DNA of 64,000 nt from Adiantum capillus-veneris (taxonomy: Eukaryota; Streptophyta; Polypodiopsida; Polypodiales; Pteridaceae). How positions within the stretch are numbered: position 1 is the first letter of the stretch; the number at the start of each line of letters is the position of its first letter. The notes beneath the pieces are model-generated. The model had not been told where the DNA came from, ran no database searches, and saw only the letters and a program-made list of their open reading frames with translations. This document shows positions 47,786 through 58,639 of the stretch, piece after piece. The position numbers were made by a program, and so were the translations under genes. The stretch is from the NCBI GenBank assembly GCA_014529385.2, contig CM043966.1:85406087-85470086 (forward strand), in the 5' to 3' direction.

Positions 47786-49797
47786 CTTGCACAGGAAGCA
47801 GTTGAATGGGAGCATAAGAGCAAAAGGTCAGGCAAAATGCATGCTTGTGGGCATGATGCGCATGTGGCAATGCTGCTCGGAGCTGCGAAATTGCTACAGA
47901 GTCGTGCAGAGAAGCTGCAAGTATGTGTCTTCTATTTGGGAAGTTCCTATCTGAAGCCCTGAATTTGTCTAACTTTCTTTCTTATGAAACTTCCACAGGG
48001 CACAGTTCTCTTACTTTTTCAGCCAGCTGAAGAGGGTGGTGCGGGGGCCAAGCGCATGCTCGAAGAAAATGCGCTTGGACGAGCAGAAGCCATTTTTGCA
48101 TTACATGTGACAGATACACAGCCCACAGGTTTTGTGGGTGTTCGGCCCGGCCCTATTCTAGCAGGCTGCGGTTTTTTCAGAGCAGTCATTACTGGAAGAG
48201 GGGGTCATGCTGCGATTCCGCAACATTCTGTGGATCCAATTGTTGCAGCATCTTCAATTGTTCTGAGTTTGCAACATGTTATTTCACGAGAGTCGAACCC
48301 TTTGGATGCGCAGGTGGGTGGTTATCGAGTTTGTGAGTAGTCATAGGAAGGTGTCGGTACATCAAGTCTATGTGTAATAACTTTGGTGTCATTAGTGAAC
48401 TTATTTAAGTTGACTCTTGGGATGTTCACTATCTGTTATCACGTGCATCCAAGGGGTACTATGAAAATCCCTTGTTTGTGAATTTTTTAAGATTATAACA
48501 ACCTGATTTTTTTTTCCTTTTGGAGTTCCTTAATGATACCAATCTGTAAATTTTTATATTTTCTTGGAGTTCCTTAATGTTAAAAAAATGCGTCAATGTT
48601 TGAAATTAAAAATACCTTTCTGTTGAACCTCTGTGATAGGGGCTTGTAATATCAGGTGACCTTCCCATGAATTGAATTGGAAGTTTCTTTGTATCTTTCT
48701 TTATAGGTTGTGGTGCTGTTTTGCAGGTGGTGTCTGTCACGATGTTTGAGGGTGGCAGTGCTTTCAATGTGATCCCTGATTCGGTAGTGATTGGTGGGAC
48801 ATTTAGAGCTTTCACAGCCAAAAGCTTCGAAATGCTGAGGACGAGAATTGAAGAGGTATACCGGCATATATGGCCTACTATGGTGCTGTATGGAAAAATT
48901 AAGTATATGCTTGTTAAGGTGCGAAGTTGATAGTAGAAGCATAGGCAGTTAATTTGCTTCTAGTGAGTAAGCATGAGAACTATGTGTATTGCTATGGGAA
49001 GCTTTGCGTAGTGATCTATTGGACACTCTACTCCTCTCATGGCCATGTATTTGTTATATTGCTAGAAGTATTAATGCTTCGCACTTTAAAGCTTGGCCTC
49101 GTGGATAGTGTTGTATCTAATGGGTTCTGTTAGATGCCTCCTTTGAAAGTGTTTTTGCCCTGCGAGTGGCAAAGGCCTTAGTGTTTGGTTGGTTGTTTAG
49201 GGTTTGGAAATAAGACAGTCTTGGCTTACAATTATTGATGCTAAATCTTGAGATTTGAAAATGGAAGACAATTCTCTTTATTTTTGCACTCATTTCTTGA
49301 AACCCCCCTCACACAAACACTCACATTCACTTACACATCCTTTATAATACTATTTTTTAGTTGTCGCGGGCCATCTTAAATTCTTCCAACATTTCTTATG
49401 CTTGTTTCTCTTCCAGGTCATAGTGAAGCAGGCAGAAGTTCAAAGATGTAGCGCAAAGGTCGACTTTTTGGAAGAAAGCTTCCCCTTCTATCCGCCGACT
49501 GTTAACGATGCAAATCTTATTGAGCATATACAGAACGTAGCAGCCGAAGTTGTGGGCAATCACCATGTAGTGAAGGTGACACCTGTCATGGGTGCAGAGG
49601 ATTTCTCCTTCTACACACAGACCATACCGGGAGGCTTTTACTTCATTGGAATTCGGAACGAAACATGCGGATCGGTACATTCTGGGCATTCACCCCATTT
49701 CTTCATAGATGAAAATGTCCTTCCTATTGGTGCCACTTTGCACACAGCCATTGCAGAGAGATATATTGAGCAGGTCTCGAGATTTGCTAGCTCTTGA
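47129..49797 (+). CDS. ILL6-like: IAA-amino-acid hydrolase, ILR1/ILL6-like (M20 peptidase), five exons
   Basis: Exons by splice sites and reading frame are 47129-47587, 47795-47920, 47999-48313, 48727-48855 and 49417-49797. All four introns are GT-AG and lie between codons. The product is 469 residues. An N-terminal hydrophobic stretch ([17 protein letters not shown]) is a likely signal peptide. M20 amidohydrolase features are R-A-D-M-D at 144-148, the metal-binding Cys171, His173 and His176 region in MHACGHDAH, Glu206-Glu207 in QPAEEGG, His265 in GRGGHAAIP, and His434 in GHSPHF. The enzyme cleaves amide conjugates of auxin (and, for some members, jasmonate) to free the hormone. [10 protein letters not shown] and FYFIGIRNE favour the ILL6 branch, from memory of that family. 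The C terminus RFASS lacks the KDEL-like ER signal of several relatives. No stop or shift is seen, so it should be functional. Paralogue assignment is inference. Confidence 0.94.
47588..47794 (+). other. Intron 1 with (GT)n(GA)n microsatellite
   Basis: A 207-base intron. A GT run at 47714-47747 passes directly into a GA run ending at 47782, only about 12 bases before the AG at 47793-47794. The polypyrimidine tract expected before a 3' splice site is thus replaced by GA repeats. Frames over this stretch (for example 47634-47954) are not genes. Confidence 0.85.
48314..48726 (+). other. Intron 3
   Basis: 413 bases, GT-AG, T-rich, with nothing else notable. Intron 2 is 78 bases (47921-47998) and intron 4 is 561 bases (48856-49416). 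Confidence 0.9.
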
Positions 49798-51149
49798 GGT
49801 ATGTAGTTAAGCATCATCATACTGATGTGTGTGCATTTTAAAATACTCTTAAACTCATTATACTGATTTCTGTTACATGATTTTGGTGGGCAGATTTTTG
49901 ATGCGCAAGCTATCTGTAAGCCAGCAGATATGTGGAGGCTCTCTCTCTCACATTGAAGCCCATGCCTCCCTAGAGTAGAGAAAGCAAGCATGCCTAATGA
50001 AAGAGCAATGCCAAAACTGATTTTTTAATGCATCGACAAGAGGATGGGGTGTACATTGCCATTCACCTGACAAAATAATTTCTGTCGAAAACATGCACAA
50101 TGTGAAACACGTGTAAATGCGATCTCAAAACATCAGCATGATGACCCTGTTGTCAAATTCTGATGCCACCCAAATTGGGGGCACATTGATTGTTATCCTC
50201 AAATCACTAAAAATCTCTTGTATGGTGGTCAAAGAGGAGAACTTTGTTCACTATGATTTTTGCATCTACTTCGTTGACTCCTTTTGTTCAATGTTAATGG
50301 GTTGCTGTTCTAAAAGCCTAAAACTTGCAAAAATTAGATTGGATAATATCAAAAGACTAGGTTATCTTCTTTTAAAGAACTATTAGAAAGGCATAATAAT
50401 TGAGAGTCACCTTCGATACGGTTAGTGTCCAACTAGTACTTGGAAAGCTACGTACCAGAGAAGGAGCACATGGCATCCATCTTAGCAATCTCTTAATTCC
50501 TGGTGAACTTTGAAGTAACAGCACAAGACAAGAACACCATGTTCCATTCTGTCCTACTCAATGACCTTATGAACAAAACTCTTTTGGCAAAACACAAATG
50601 CTCAATGGAATTTGCTTTGTAGATGAGACGAATATAGATATACTATCTAAATCTCCTGACTCCTAACGGCTCGAATAAAATAACTTCGGTGCATACATAG
50701 TTCAAGGAAACTCTAAAGAGAACCAAACGCTAGAGGGAAGGTAAAGAAAACAATGATACAATTGTACATTGTGGATGGTGATAACCCCCTCTCAGGTCTC
50801 CACAATAAGCCTTTGCATGCCTATATAGCATTCATATCCTGGAGTAAAGGGATTCAAAGAATCTCCCATTACCTAGCACAGGTACGAATTCACCGTGGCA
50901 TTAAAGAGGTGGTTGAGCATGCATGCAATGTGTGTCATTTTGCAAGATGATGCTCAATAGATTACAAACACACAAGTGTCCCATCTTGTGATAACAAACT
51001 CTGGGTTTGGGTGGCTACTTAAGACCAAAAATTAACTTCAACTAGTAGACATGATCCTCATAACCTGTCGAATTCATGGGTTTGTTTCTGTATAAACTTC
51101 CACCTTCTAAACCGCCTGTCGAAAAAGTGAAGTTTGCATCCTTATGGTA
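49798..51149. other. 3' flank of the hydrolase and spacer
   Basis: The 3' UTR must lie in the first few hundred bases. No single polyadenylation site stands out. Short frames at 50117-50386 and 50753-50950 show no motif. Confidence 0.45.
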
Positions 51150-51340
51150 GTTTACCTACAGGCCATGAATAATAAGCAACAAGGGCAAGCACAAAGTGCT
51201 AAAGCAACTAGTGGGAGCAAAAGTCTCATCAAAGCCTTGAGCTTCTTCATAATCATGAAGCACAATAATGTGTGATTCATTTCAATGACTTCATGATCCA
51301 ACTAGACTCCTAAACCTCATGGAAGCTACTTTGGAGATGG
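51150..51340 (-). pseudogene. Trace of copia reverse transcriptase
   Basis: The minus strand reads DYEEAQGFDETFAPTSCFSTL followed by leucine-rich residues, matching the copia RT block G-[IF]-D-[YF]-x-E-[TV]-F-[AS]-P. No other domain can be joined to it with confidence. A short, old fragment. From 51341 to 52349 nothing further is recognised. Confidence 0.5.
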
Positions 51341-52349
51341 ATAAGACATTCTAGGTCCATGCACCATAACCTATAAGGTGTAAGAGCACGTTACTAGATC
51401 ACTAGTTAAGATCACCTCTTTATAAGTATGCATGAATAGACCTAGAAATAGTTCAAGTTTATCACCCAATAGATATACCAAAGAATGAAAGAAGAGCATG
51501 ATTGTATTCCAAGTTGTGGGAGTTATGACATATGTAAAAATGCCCCACTATATCCTATCCACTCCCTTGCAGTGCCTCAAGTTCTTGTGGAGTCGGACGG
51601 CAGTTACTAAGGAAAAGTCTTTAGAATAGAAGGGAGACATAATTAGTAAGAAATTCTACCTAGGAGATGATGAGCTTGAATCCTATTTTGGATAGGTTTT
51701 AAAGGGGTCCAATAAGGATTTAGATGCATAAAAATAAATAATTAAGTTCTTCTTTGTTCTTGTCTTTGCTTATGGTTCTCTCTTGGAATTTGCCCTTGTC
51801 TTTTAGTTTGAGTTTCCTTAACATGTCATCAAATAATCTCATAGAGGTGACTAGTATGACAACAAGTTGTATGCTCTTTGATCTTTGGAATTTTTCCCAT
51901 AGGATTTAAAGGCTTGGTTACATTCGGTAACATTTCCTTTCCGTTTTTCTTCAACAAGAAAATCTAGACTAGATAAAGCAAAACCAAACGTGCTTAAATT
52001 TGGTGCTCACAGCCTGAGGCTTAAGGGAGGGTTCTTTGGAAAACCTTAGGCTATGCCTGGACTATATCACCAAAAGAAACAAGTTAATGCATGTATTACA
52101 AAAAGAATAATTGTTTCCTCGATTGATTTTGAGCTATGGGATGCTAGGTTTAGACATAGGAAAGATACAGGCAAAATTTTCAGTTCTATAAAAGCATCAT
52201 CAAACGTTACACAAGGAAGCAGAATGATTTTCTAGTCCTACATCAATACCATATGTTGGTTACCAATGGAAGTCCTCAAAGGAGATGGACATACTTATGA
52301 TTTAGGATTGGGAGTTGCACAAGTGTTCTCGTCAATAGAGGCACAAATT

Positions 52350-52825
52350 CACAAGAAGTTTTGGACAAATTCTCACAATACTTCCCACATTGTCACTTAT
52401 CTCAACATCATGAGCTTCTATGAGGGAGGCACGGCATACCTAGCTAGGTACGATTGGGGGCAAGGGAACGCCGGTCCCAGTGAGGGGGCTGGCGGTTCCC
52501 TGCCCCCAATCGTACCTAGCTCAACATCATGAGCTTCTGCTTGGGAGGCGCGGTATACCTAGCTAGGTACGATTGGGGGCAAGGGACCGCCGGCCCGATG
52601 GGGGGGCCAGCGGTTCCCTGCCCCCAATTGTACCTAGCTCAACATCATGAGCTTCTACTCGGGAGGCACGGCATACCTAGCTAGGTACGATTGGGGGCAG
52701 GGAACCTCCGGCCACGCCGACTGGCCGGAGGTTCCCTGCCCCCAATCGTACTTAGCTAGGTATGCCGTGCCTCCCGAGCAGAAGCTAAAATTTGTTACAT
52801 GAGAAAATTTATAAATCTTCTTGTG
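52350..52825. mobile_element. Foldback element 1 with a triple GC-rich hairpin
   Basis: It starts cacaagaagttttggac and ends with the inverse, aaatcttcttgtg. Between the ends, a unit of about 119 bases starting ctcaacatcatgagcttct occurs at 52401, 52520 and 52638. Each unit holds a GC-rich inverted repeat built on ctaggtacgattgggggca. The third (52651-52785) is a near-perfect hairpin: 64-base arms, two mismatches, 7-base loop. Right arms of the first two units are cut short at tacctagct, where the next unit starts. No coding capacity. It looks like a non-autonomous, MITE-like element whose core was amplified in tandem. Confidence 0.85.
52651..52785. repeat. Near-perfect 135-base GC-rich hairpin
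   Basis: Arms 52651-52714 and 52722-52785 pair at 62 of 64 positions, and the loop is cgccgac. The core contains gattgggggcagggaacctc and its complement. A transcript would give one very stable stem. Confidence 0.95.
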
Positions 52826-53075
52826 AAACATGTAACACGAACTTTGTTTTTTGGAGATTTGAAAGTTATGGTAGTGTGAATTAATGGGATACCATTTTCA
52901 GGAGCGCTCACAAAAAAAAATAAAAAAAATCAGGGTTTATTGCATATTGTGAAAGCTAAAATGAAAATGAAATTCAGAAGGATATGACACAATTTTAAGT
53001 AGACTAAAGTATTTCACAAGTTTGAGGATAATCGCCAACAAGTTTGAAGTTCAGAATCATCATAGCAAAAACTCT
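52826..53075. other. AT-rich spacer between two foldback elements
   Basis: 250 bases of AT-rich sequence with an A-run near 52912. No feature seen. Confidence 0.4.
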
Positions 53076-53338
53076 CACAAGAAGATTTACAAAACTTTTC
53101 ATGTAGGAAAACGGAGTCTTTTCCATGTTTTTAATACAATGAATTACATCATGAATTTCTACTCGAGAGGCACCGCATACCTAACTAGGTACGATTGGGG
53201 GCAAGGGACCCCAGCCCCCCCCACCCGACCGACGGTCCCCTGCCCCCAATCGTACCTAGCTACCTCACAGAAGCTCATGATGTTCAGGTAAGTCAGAATG
53301 TGGGAATGATTGCGAGAATTTGTCCAAAACTTCTTGTG
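53076..53338. mobile_element. Foldback element 2, inverted copy with one hairpin
   Basis: It starts cacaagaagatttac and ends aaaacttcttgtg. Its right arm (53273-53338) is the inverse of the left arm of element 1, and its left arm resembles the inverse of the right arm of element 1, so it lies in the opposite orientation. It holds a single hairpin on the same core (ctaggtacgattgggggca at about 53186, complement at about 53240-53262) with a C-rich loop. At 263 bases it may show the basic form of the element. Confidence 0.82.
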
Positions 53339-53519
53339 TCTCTAGTTTGTATCAACGTCCTTCATTGTAGGGCATTACTTATCTTTGTATTGAAGGATTT
53401 TGTTGAGAAAGGAAAAATGAAATTGTGTGTAAGCATAAGAGAACCATAGATGGTTTGACGTAGAGGCACCAAGGGAATAATATCGCAAGCTGATGCATTA
53501 GGTTAGAGAAGGAGCAAAA

Positions 53520-54320
53520 CTGTTTAATGTCTCTATACAAAGAAAACTATAGATGCTATTCTTTTGATCCTAAGTTTTTATGTGGATGATATACTTATAA
53601 TTTAAAAAAATGTCTTTTAAAATCTTTGACACGAAGGATTTGCATGAACTGGCTCATATTCTTGGTGTGCAGGTTTTGCGAGACATGAGCAAGAAAATTA
53701 TTTACTTGTCTCCAAATGGTGGTATATAAAGTGCTCAAACTTTCTAATATGGAAGGGATAAAGAGGATTGGTGCTCCATTGCCTCCATATGTGAATCTTA
53801 GTGAAACGGATGGTCCCAAATCAAATGAGGAAATTGCAGAGAAAGCCAAGGTTTTTTAAGTATTTGCTATTGGCTCCTTGACGTGCATTGTGATTGGGAC
53901 TTGTGCAATTAAAATGGGAGTTGCTACCCTATCTATGGAAAATCTTGGCAAGAAGTATTGGAAGAAATTGAAAGGTATGAAGATATATGCAAAGGAACAC
54001 TGCATTTGCTTTGGAAGCAAAACATCAAGTGTTGTTTGTTACATGAATGTTGATATGCAGGGAATACAAACATCAAAAGGTCTAAGTGAAGCTATGACTT
54101 TACATTTTTTGTGTGGTAAAGCTTCAATCGGTGATTTTATCTGTAAGATTGTATGTTTCGATCTACCCTAGAAGTGGAGTGCATTGTTTCATTCAAGACT
54201 AGAAATGAAGCTATATGCTTACACATCTAGTGGGAGACTTGGGTGCTACTACAAGGGTTTAATTTTTCATTGAATAGTCAAAGTGCTACATGCAAAAAAA
54301 AAAAGCACAATAATGTGAAT
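53520..54320 (+). pseudogene. Decayed copia RT end and RNase H
   Basis: Plus-strand frames give, in the order found in element B, ELAHILGVQV, then LPPYVNLSETDGP, AIGSLTCIVIGT, MGVATLSMENLGKKYWKKLKG and GLSEAMTLHF. The B counterparts are ASHILGMRI, LPPYVKLSK, AVGSLMYAMIAT, VGVVSRYMSNPGKKHWEAVKG and the residues after. The catalytic YVDD is reduced to a trace near 53583. Many stops. No LTR found around it. Confidence 0.75.
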
Positions 54321-55669
54321 TTACCCTTTCCTTTGTGAGATGCTTTAGGCAAGTGCATTGAGCTTGTTAAGAACCACACAGATAACCTACAAATTTTCTT
54401 ACAAACTGTATACACTCCAAGAAGTTTTCAAACTATTGAGTGCTTGCGAACTCTGGGTATAGATATGGACTCTAGAAATCTTTTAGATATGTCCATAGCT
54501 TGCTTAATAAAGGCGCATTGGCCTTTAAGTGGGAGTTTTTTTATATATAAAGACCAAGACCTTTTCAAGGTTGCCGCATTGTTGTTGAGCTCCTCCCCCA
54601 TCCTCTATGTGTCTCTGCTACCCTCACTGTTGCTTCTACCTCCACTTTTACTCATTGTTACTTCAAGGATACAAATGAAGCTTGGGATAGTTATCCAAAG
54701 ACAGAGGCAAGGCACATGTTTATATCAATAGATGAAGAAGTTTTTTCTTGTCCGTCACGACTTTAAATCAAAAGTGCTTGTAGACTCTTTGTGTGAGATA
54801 GTCTACTTTTTCCCCTACGCTTGTAAGGGAGTAGAGCACAATTTGACATTTGAGATGCGCTTTGGTCCTCTACATTTTGACACTTACATTGTTATTTTGG
54901 TGTCTATTCTTTGAGGGGAGCATTTTGTGTGAGGACCCTCTCTGAGCTCTCTTTTGCAAGTGTCTTGCGGAATTGTTTTTTAAAATTAGAATTTTTGGAT
55001 AATCCTTGTGATTTTTTATCATCTTTTCAAATAATAACTTACAAAAAATCATCTTCCACTTCTAGCAAGTGCCCAAGCATCCTCAAACTAGACTCATCGT
55101 GGCAAACTAGACTCGTCCACGATGAGTCTACATACATGTTTTTTTTTTTTTTTCTCTATGTATCATTCATGAATATAGTTTATTAGCTTCACGTTGATTG
55201 TACAACTTGAAGTGTTGCTCATGATGGAGAACACGAGTTGCATCTCATGAGACATAAAGAGATCCATGTCCAAATGTCTCAGTTTCATCTCACGAGACAG
55301 TCGGAGAGACATCTACCAGCTACAAAAGCTGCCTCATCTTTGTGTCGATTGGCAATGGTCTGGGCTCACTAGCACATTTGGGGTTCTTGATCCTGATATT
55401 GATATGAAGAGCTTAATCCAACTATGAGTCTTCCTTGCAAGCATATGTACCACTTTTTTAATTTTGTTATAGCATATTATCTTGGTCATCAATATAGTGC
55501 TCCAAATCATTGAGCAAAGTTACGTAGAAACTAGTCTAGTATTCTTTATGGACAAGAATTTCTAGTCACATCAAATTCATCAATTTGGTTGTCATGCTTT
55601 AATTAGTTTCCAATACTGGGTCATCTGGGCCTTCTGCACATTCGTTAATTAATTTCTGCCCAAGATTCC
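54321..55669. other. Spacer, no gene recognised
   Basis: AT-rich. A short hairpin lies at 55090-55129 (agactcatcgtgg and its exact complement around a 14-base loop), next to a T-run at 55138. Similar phrases of atctca(t/c)gagaca recur at about 55236 and 55290. Frames up to 95 codons show no motif. Confidence 0.45.
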
Positions 55670-56229
55670 TTGGACTTCTTAAGTTTAAGCATTGGAGCCG
55701 TTGCACAGGCCGCCCTTGTCGTGCTCCGCAAGGAAGCTCCCCACCACCCTCAAGCTCCCCACGCTTGCATTGCATGCATCAGCCCTCGGTGCTACTCAAC
55801 CATGCGCCGAGCATCCCTTTTCTGCCGCCTTTCAGACAATGGCAGAACTTGCGTTCCGAAGTGCTTCCCCTGCCCCGTACCGGCTCTGCTGCTCCACGTC
55901 CATCTCCCCCAACCATTCCTAACACACACGTTCTGAAAAATACGTACAACACCACGAATCAGTTCCAGGATCACTATCTTACTGATTACACTGATCACTG
56001 TCTTACTGCACTCCAGTACATTCTCGACTTCATTAAAAGAGCGCAAAACTCTTTCAATCACTTGCAGGAGCGCGCAAAACTCATCCATTAATCACTTGCA
56101 GCAGTACAAATCCCGTGGTGCTGATCTAGCCTCACAGAGAGAGAGATAGAGAGAGACTTCCGCCTCTATTGCCTCAGAGAGACCTACGCCTCCATTGCTT
56201 CAGAGACAGGTATGCGCATCCATTGCCTC

Positions 56230-56260
<31 letters not shown>

Positions 56261-56410
56261 AAAATATCAAGGCCCGCTTGCACATGGCATATTCAGCGCA
56301 TTACTTTTTCTCTGTCCTCCACACGGCAGCTCCCTGCTTTTTCACTCCCAAGCAATCCAAGGGATCTCCAAAGATGCCCCTTAATTCACCTGCTTACCAA
56401 AATTGAGCAG
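55670..56410 (+). other. GC-rich patch with short tandem repeats, possible exon or 5' UTR
   Basis: Much richer in GC than its surroundings. A plus frame with an ATG at about 55841 reads MAELAFRSASPAPYRLCC then STSISPNHS before a stop. This Ser/Ala/Arg-rich stretch looks like the start of a chloroplast transit peptide. No donor site is proven. Two copies of gcgcaaaactc...atcacttgcag lie at 56040-56103. Three copies of cgcctccattgcctcagaga lie at 56161-56235, followed by a GA run to 56258. It could be the CT/GA-rich leader or first exon of a gene with long introns, or the remains of one. Confidence 0.3.
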
Positions 56411-58080
56411 ACATACTACATTAGTTGTGTTCAATAAAAAGAATAATGCTAGCTAAAAGCATCTTATAAGCTAACTAGCATCATTTTGTATGTTAAGTTT
56501 ATATATGCTAAAATCTCGGGGGTTGCACCTTCTAAAAACTGTTCATATAACGTGCGTTCAAAGGGTATTAAAAAAAACACGTTTACTCACATGATTAAGG
56601 TAATAAAATGACCCCTTTTTTTCAAAAACTTATGTTTATTTCTCTCAAATCATTAAAAAAAACTTCTTCTGTTAATATAATTCTGTTAAAATTTTAAAAT
56701 TTTGGTAATTAAAAAACCCATTTATTTGAACTCACGTGGTAGCTTACATGTCTAAGAGGTGAACCCCCCGAGGCTAAAAGGCATGTAAGCCATGCTTACT
56801 ACCATATTTGTTATACAATTTAGTATAGCGGTTTGTTTCTATCACCATACTAAAGGATGCTAAAATTAGATATGCTAGTAAACATATCTAGTAGGAAATT
56901 TGGCATAATGCTAGAAGGCTTCATAGACAACATACAAGGTAATCTAGATGGTAATTAGTGTGCAAAGATGCTAATTAGAAGATTAAGCATGCTAGGAGAT
57001 ACATTAGTATGCAAAAATGCTAATTAGTATTTAAATATTCTAGCTAGAAGATTAAGCATGGAAAAAAACAAATGTGGAATTCTAACTTTGAAACTAGCAT
57101 GCCCGCTAGCATATAAATTAGTTATCTAGCTGCTACATCACTACTTGTGCAAGTGCTAATGCTAAGCTTTTCCTCTTGAAAGTAGAATTGGGTAGACACT
57201 AGTGCAAAACCCTTACCTTTACTTGCCAGATTGAAGTTTCCTTAAGCTATAGAGGGTGGTTTGGTGAAATTATAGAAGACACAATTTCAGGTTTATCATT
57301 TGGTATATAATTCATTGAGTGGCATATTTTATATATAATGCAAATTATGATGACAATGGAAGAGCTGGTAATTTTTCCACTATAGAAAAAATTTGCTACA
57401 TAAGGCTGGTCTTTGAGCTTGATCCTCATGTGTTCAAGCCTTGCACACTTCTATGGGTTCTTGTACCCCTCAAAAATTAGACATAGATATTGAGGTGTAC
57501 ATGGGATTCGGCCCAAACTGAGCATTCCCTCCACATCGATAGGCATCTCCTTATATTAAAGGTATTGAGTACATGCCAAGATAGGCTTATGCCAAGAACA
57601 CAACTAGACAACTAGTGTCCTCCCACACTGGTCAGACACCCACACACCACACCTCCCCCCTTAGGGAGAAAAAAATGGACATCTTTTTAGAATTTTGTGG
57701 GCTAGGAATGGACTCGCCTAGAAGGGATCAACTCCAATGACTCATCTGGGGGGAGTGATCGTACAATGGCTTAGGGGCTAAGGGAATGAACTTGGGGGCT
57801 AGACTTGTCATCATGTTGATCATCATCAAGGCATGTAACTCGTACATCTCGCTTATGCAAACATTAGGTCTCTATCCCAATGTAATGAACAAGACGAGGA
57901 AAGATTAATTAAGGACTGGGCACAATATTATTTTTTGGGACATACATCCATCTTTGTAAGGGCTCAATGTGATGATAATGATTATTCAACAAAATTTAAA
58001 TTGCAAAATGAGATAAAGGTGAAAAGATTATCACTAAACACATAAAAGGATAAATTGTGGGGTTGAGGCTCTGTAGCACA
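56411..58080. other. Spacer, nothing recognised
   Basis: AT-rich. The phrase atgctaattag with agattaagcatg recurs near 56967 and 57018-57055. No coding or element ends are supported. Confidence 0.4.
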
Positions 58081-58081
58081 A

Positions 58082-58628
58082 CTATGAAAGCGTAGGGATC
58101 GGGTACCTCTGCACAAAGCTACAGTAACTCCCGTCTCTTTGAACGTACTCAAAACAAGAACATTTGAAAACTATTTGCAAACCAGGGCAACATAATATTC
58201 CCAGACAATGGGTTGCGTGGAGCACGTTGAATGTCGATTGCTGCAGGAAACACTCTGAGAAATCGAGATGTGATAACCAAGTAGCTATTTCTTTGGAGTG
58301 GGAATCAATAATCATTGCCTTTGTGATGAGATGGGATCTCCCCTCATCCAGAAGAAAATGACCAGGAGAGCCTTCGACCATCGAGATCTTTGGTCCCATT
58401 TGTTCAACTTGCACAAAGGAAAAGAGATCTCTCAATACCTGTGTGCACAAAGTTCATGAGGGCGTGAGGGTTGATTATGGGATTAAGGACATCAAGAAGA
58501 GTACTCCCCTTCTTCAAGACATCTTCCTTCACAGATTGAATTTTTACAATGGAACTAATGACTACCATCGCTACTGCTTGAGAAACCCTGCATGGGTGAA
58601 GTTGAGGCAGGGAGTGAGATTCAAACAC
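58082..58628 (-). other. Overlapping minus frames of unknown nature
   Basis: Two overlapping minus frames (58082-58450, 122 codons; 58404-58628, 74 codons) lie in an otherwise frame-poor stretch. The first has Cys-rich and hydrophobic parts (CLGILCCPGLQIVFKCSCFEY). I recognise no family. A broken gene or chance are both possible. Confidence 0.2.
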
Positions 58629-58639
58629 CTAAAGAACTA

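Noticed and set aside
47634-47962. Frames of about 107 codons over intron 1
   Set aside because: They run through the GT/GA microsatellite and intron borders. Only exon 2 inside them is real.
52266-52532. 88-codon frame over the hairpin array
   Set aside because: It lies in the inverted repeat, and similar frames appear on copies by symmetry. It is not a gene.
52401-52785. CRISPR-like array of regular repeats
   Set aside because: Three units with internal palindromes in plant nuclear DNA, no unique spacers and no cas genes.
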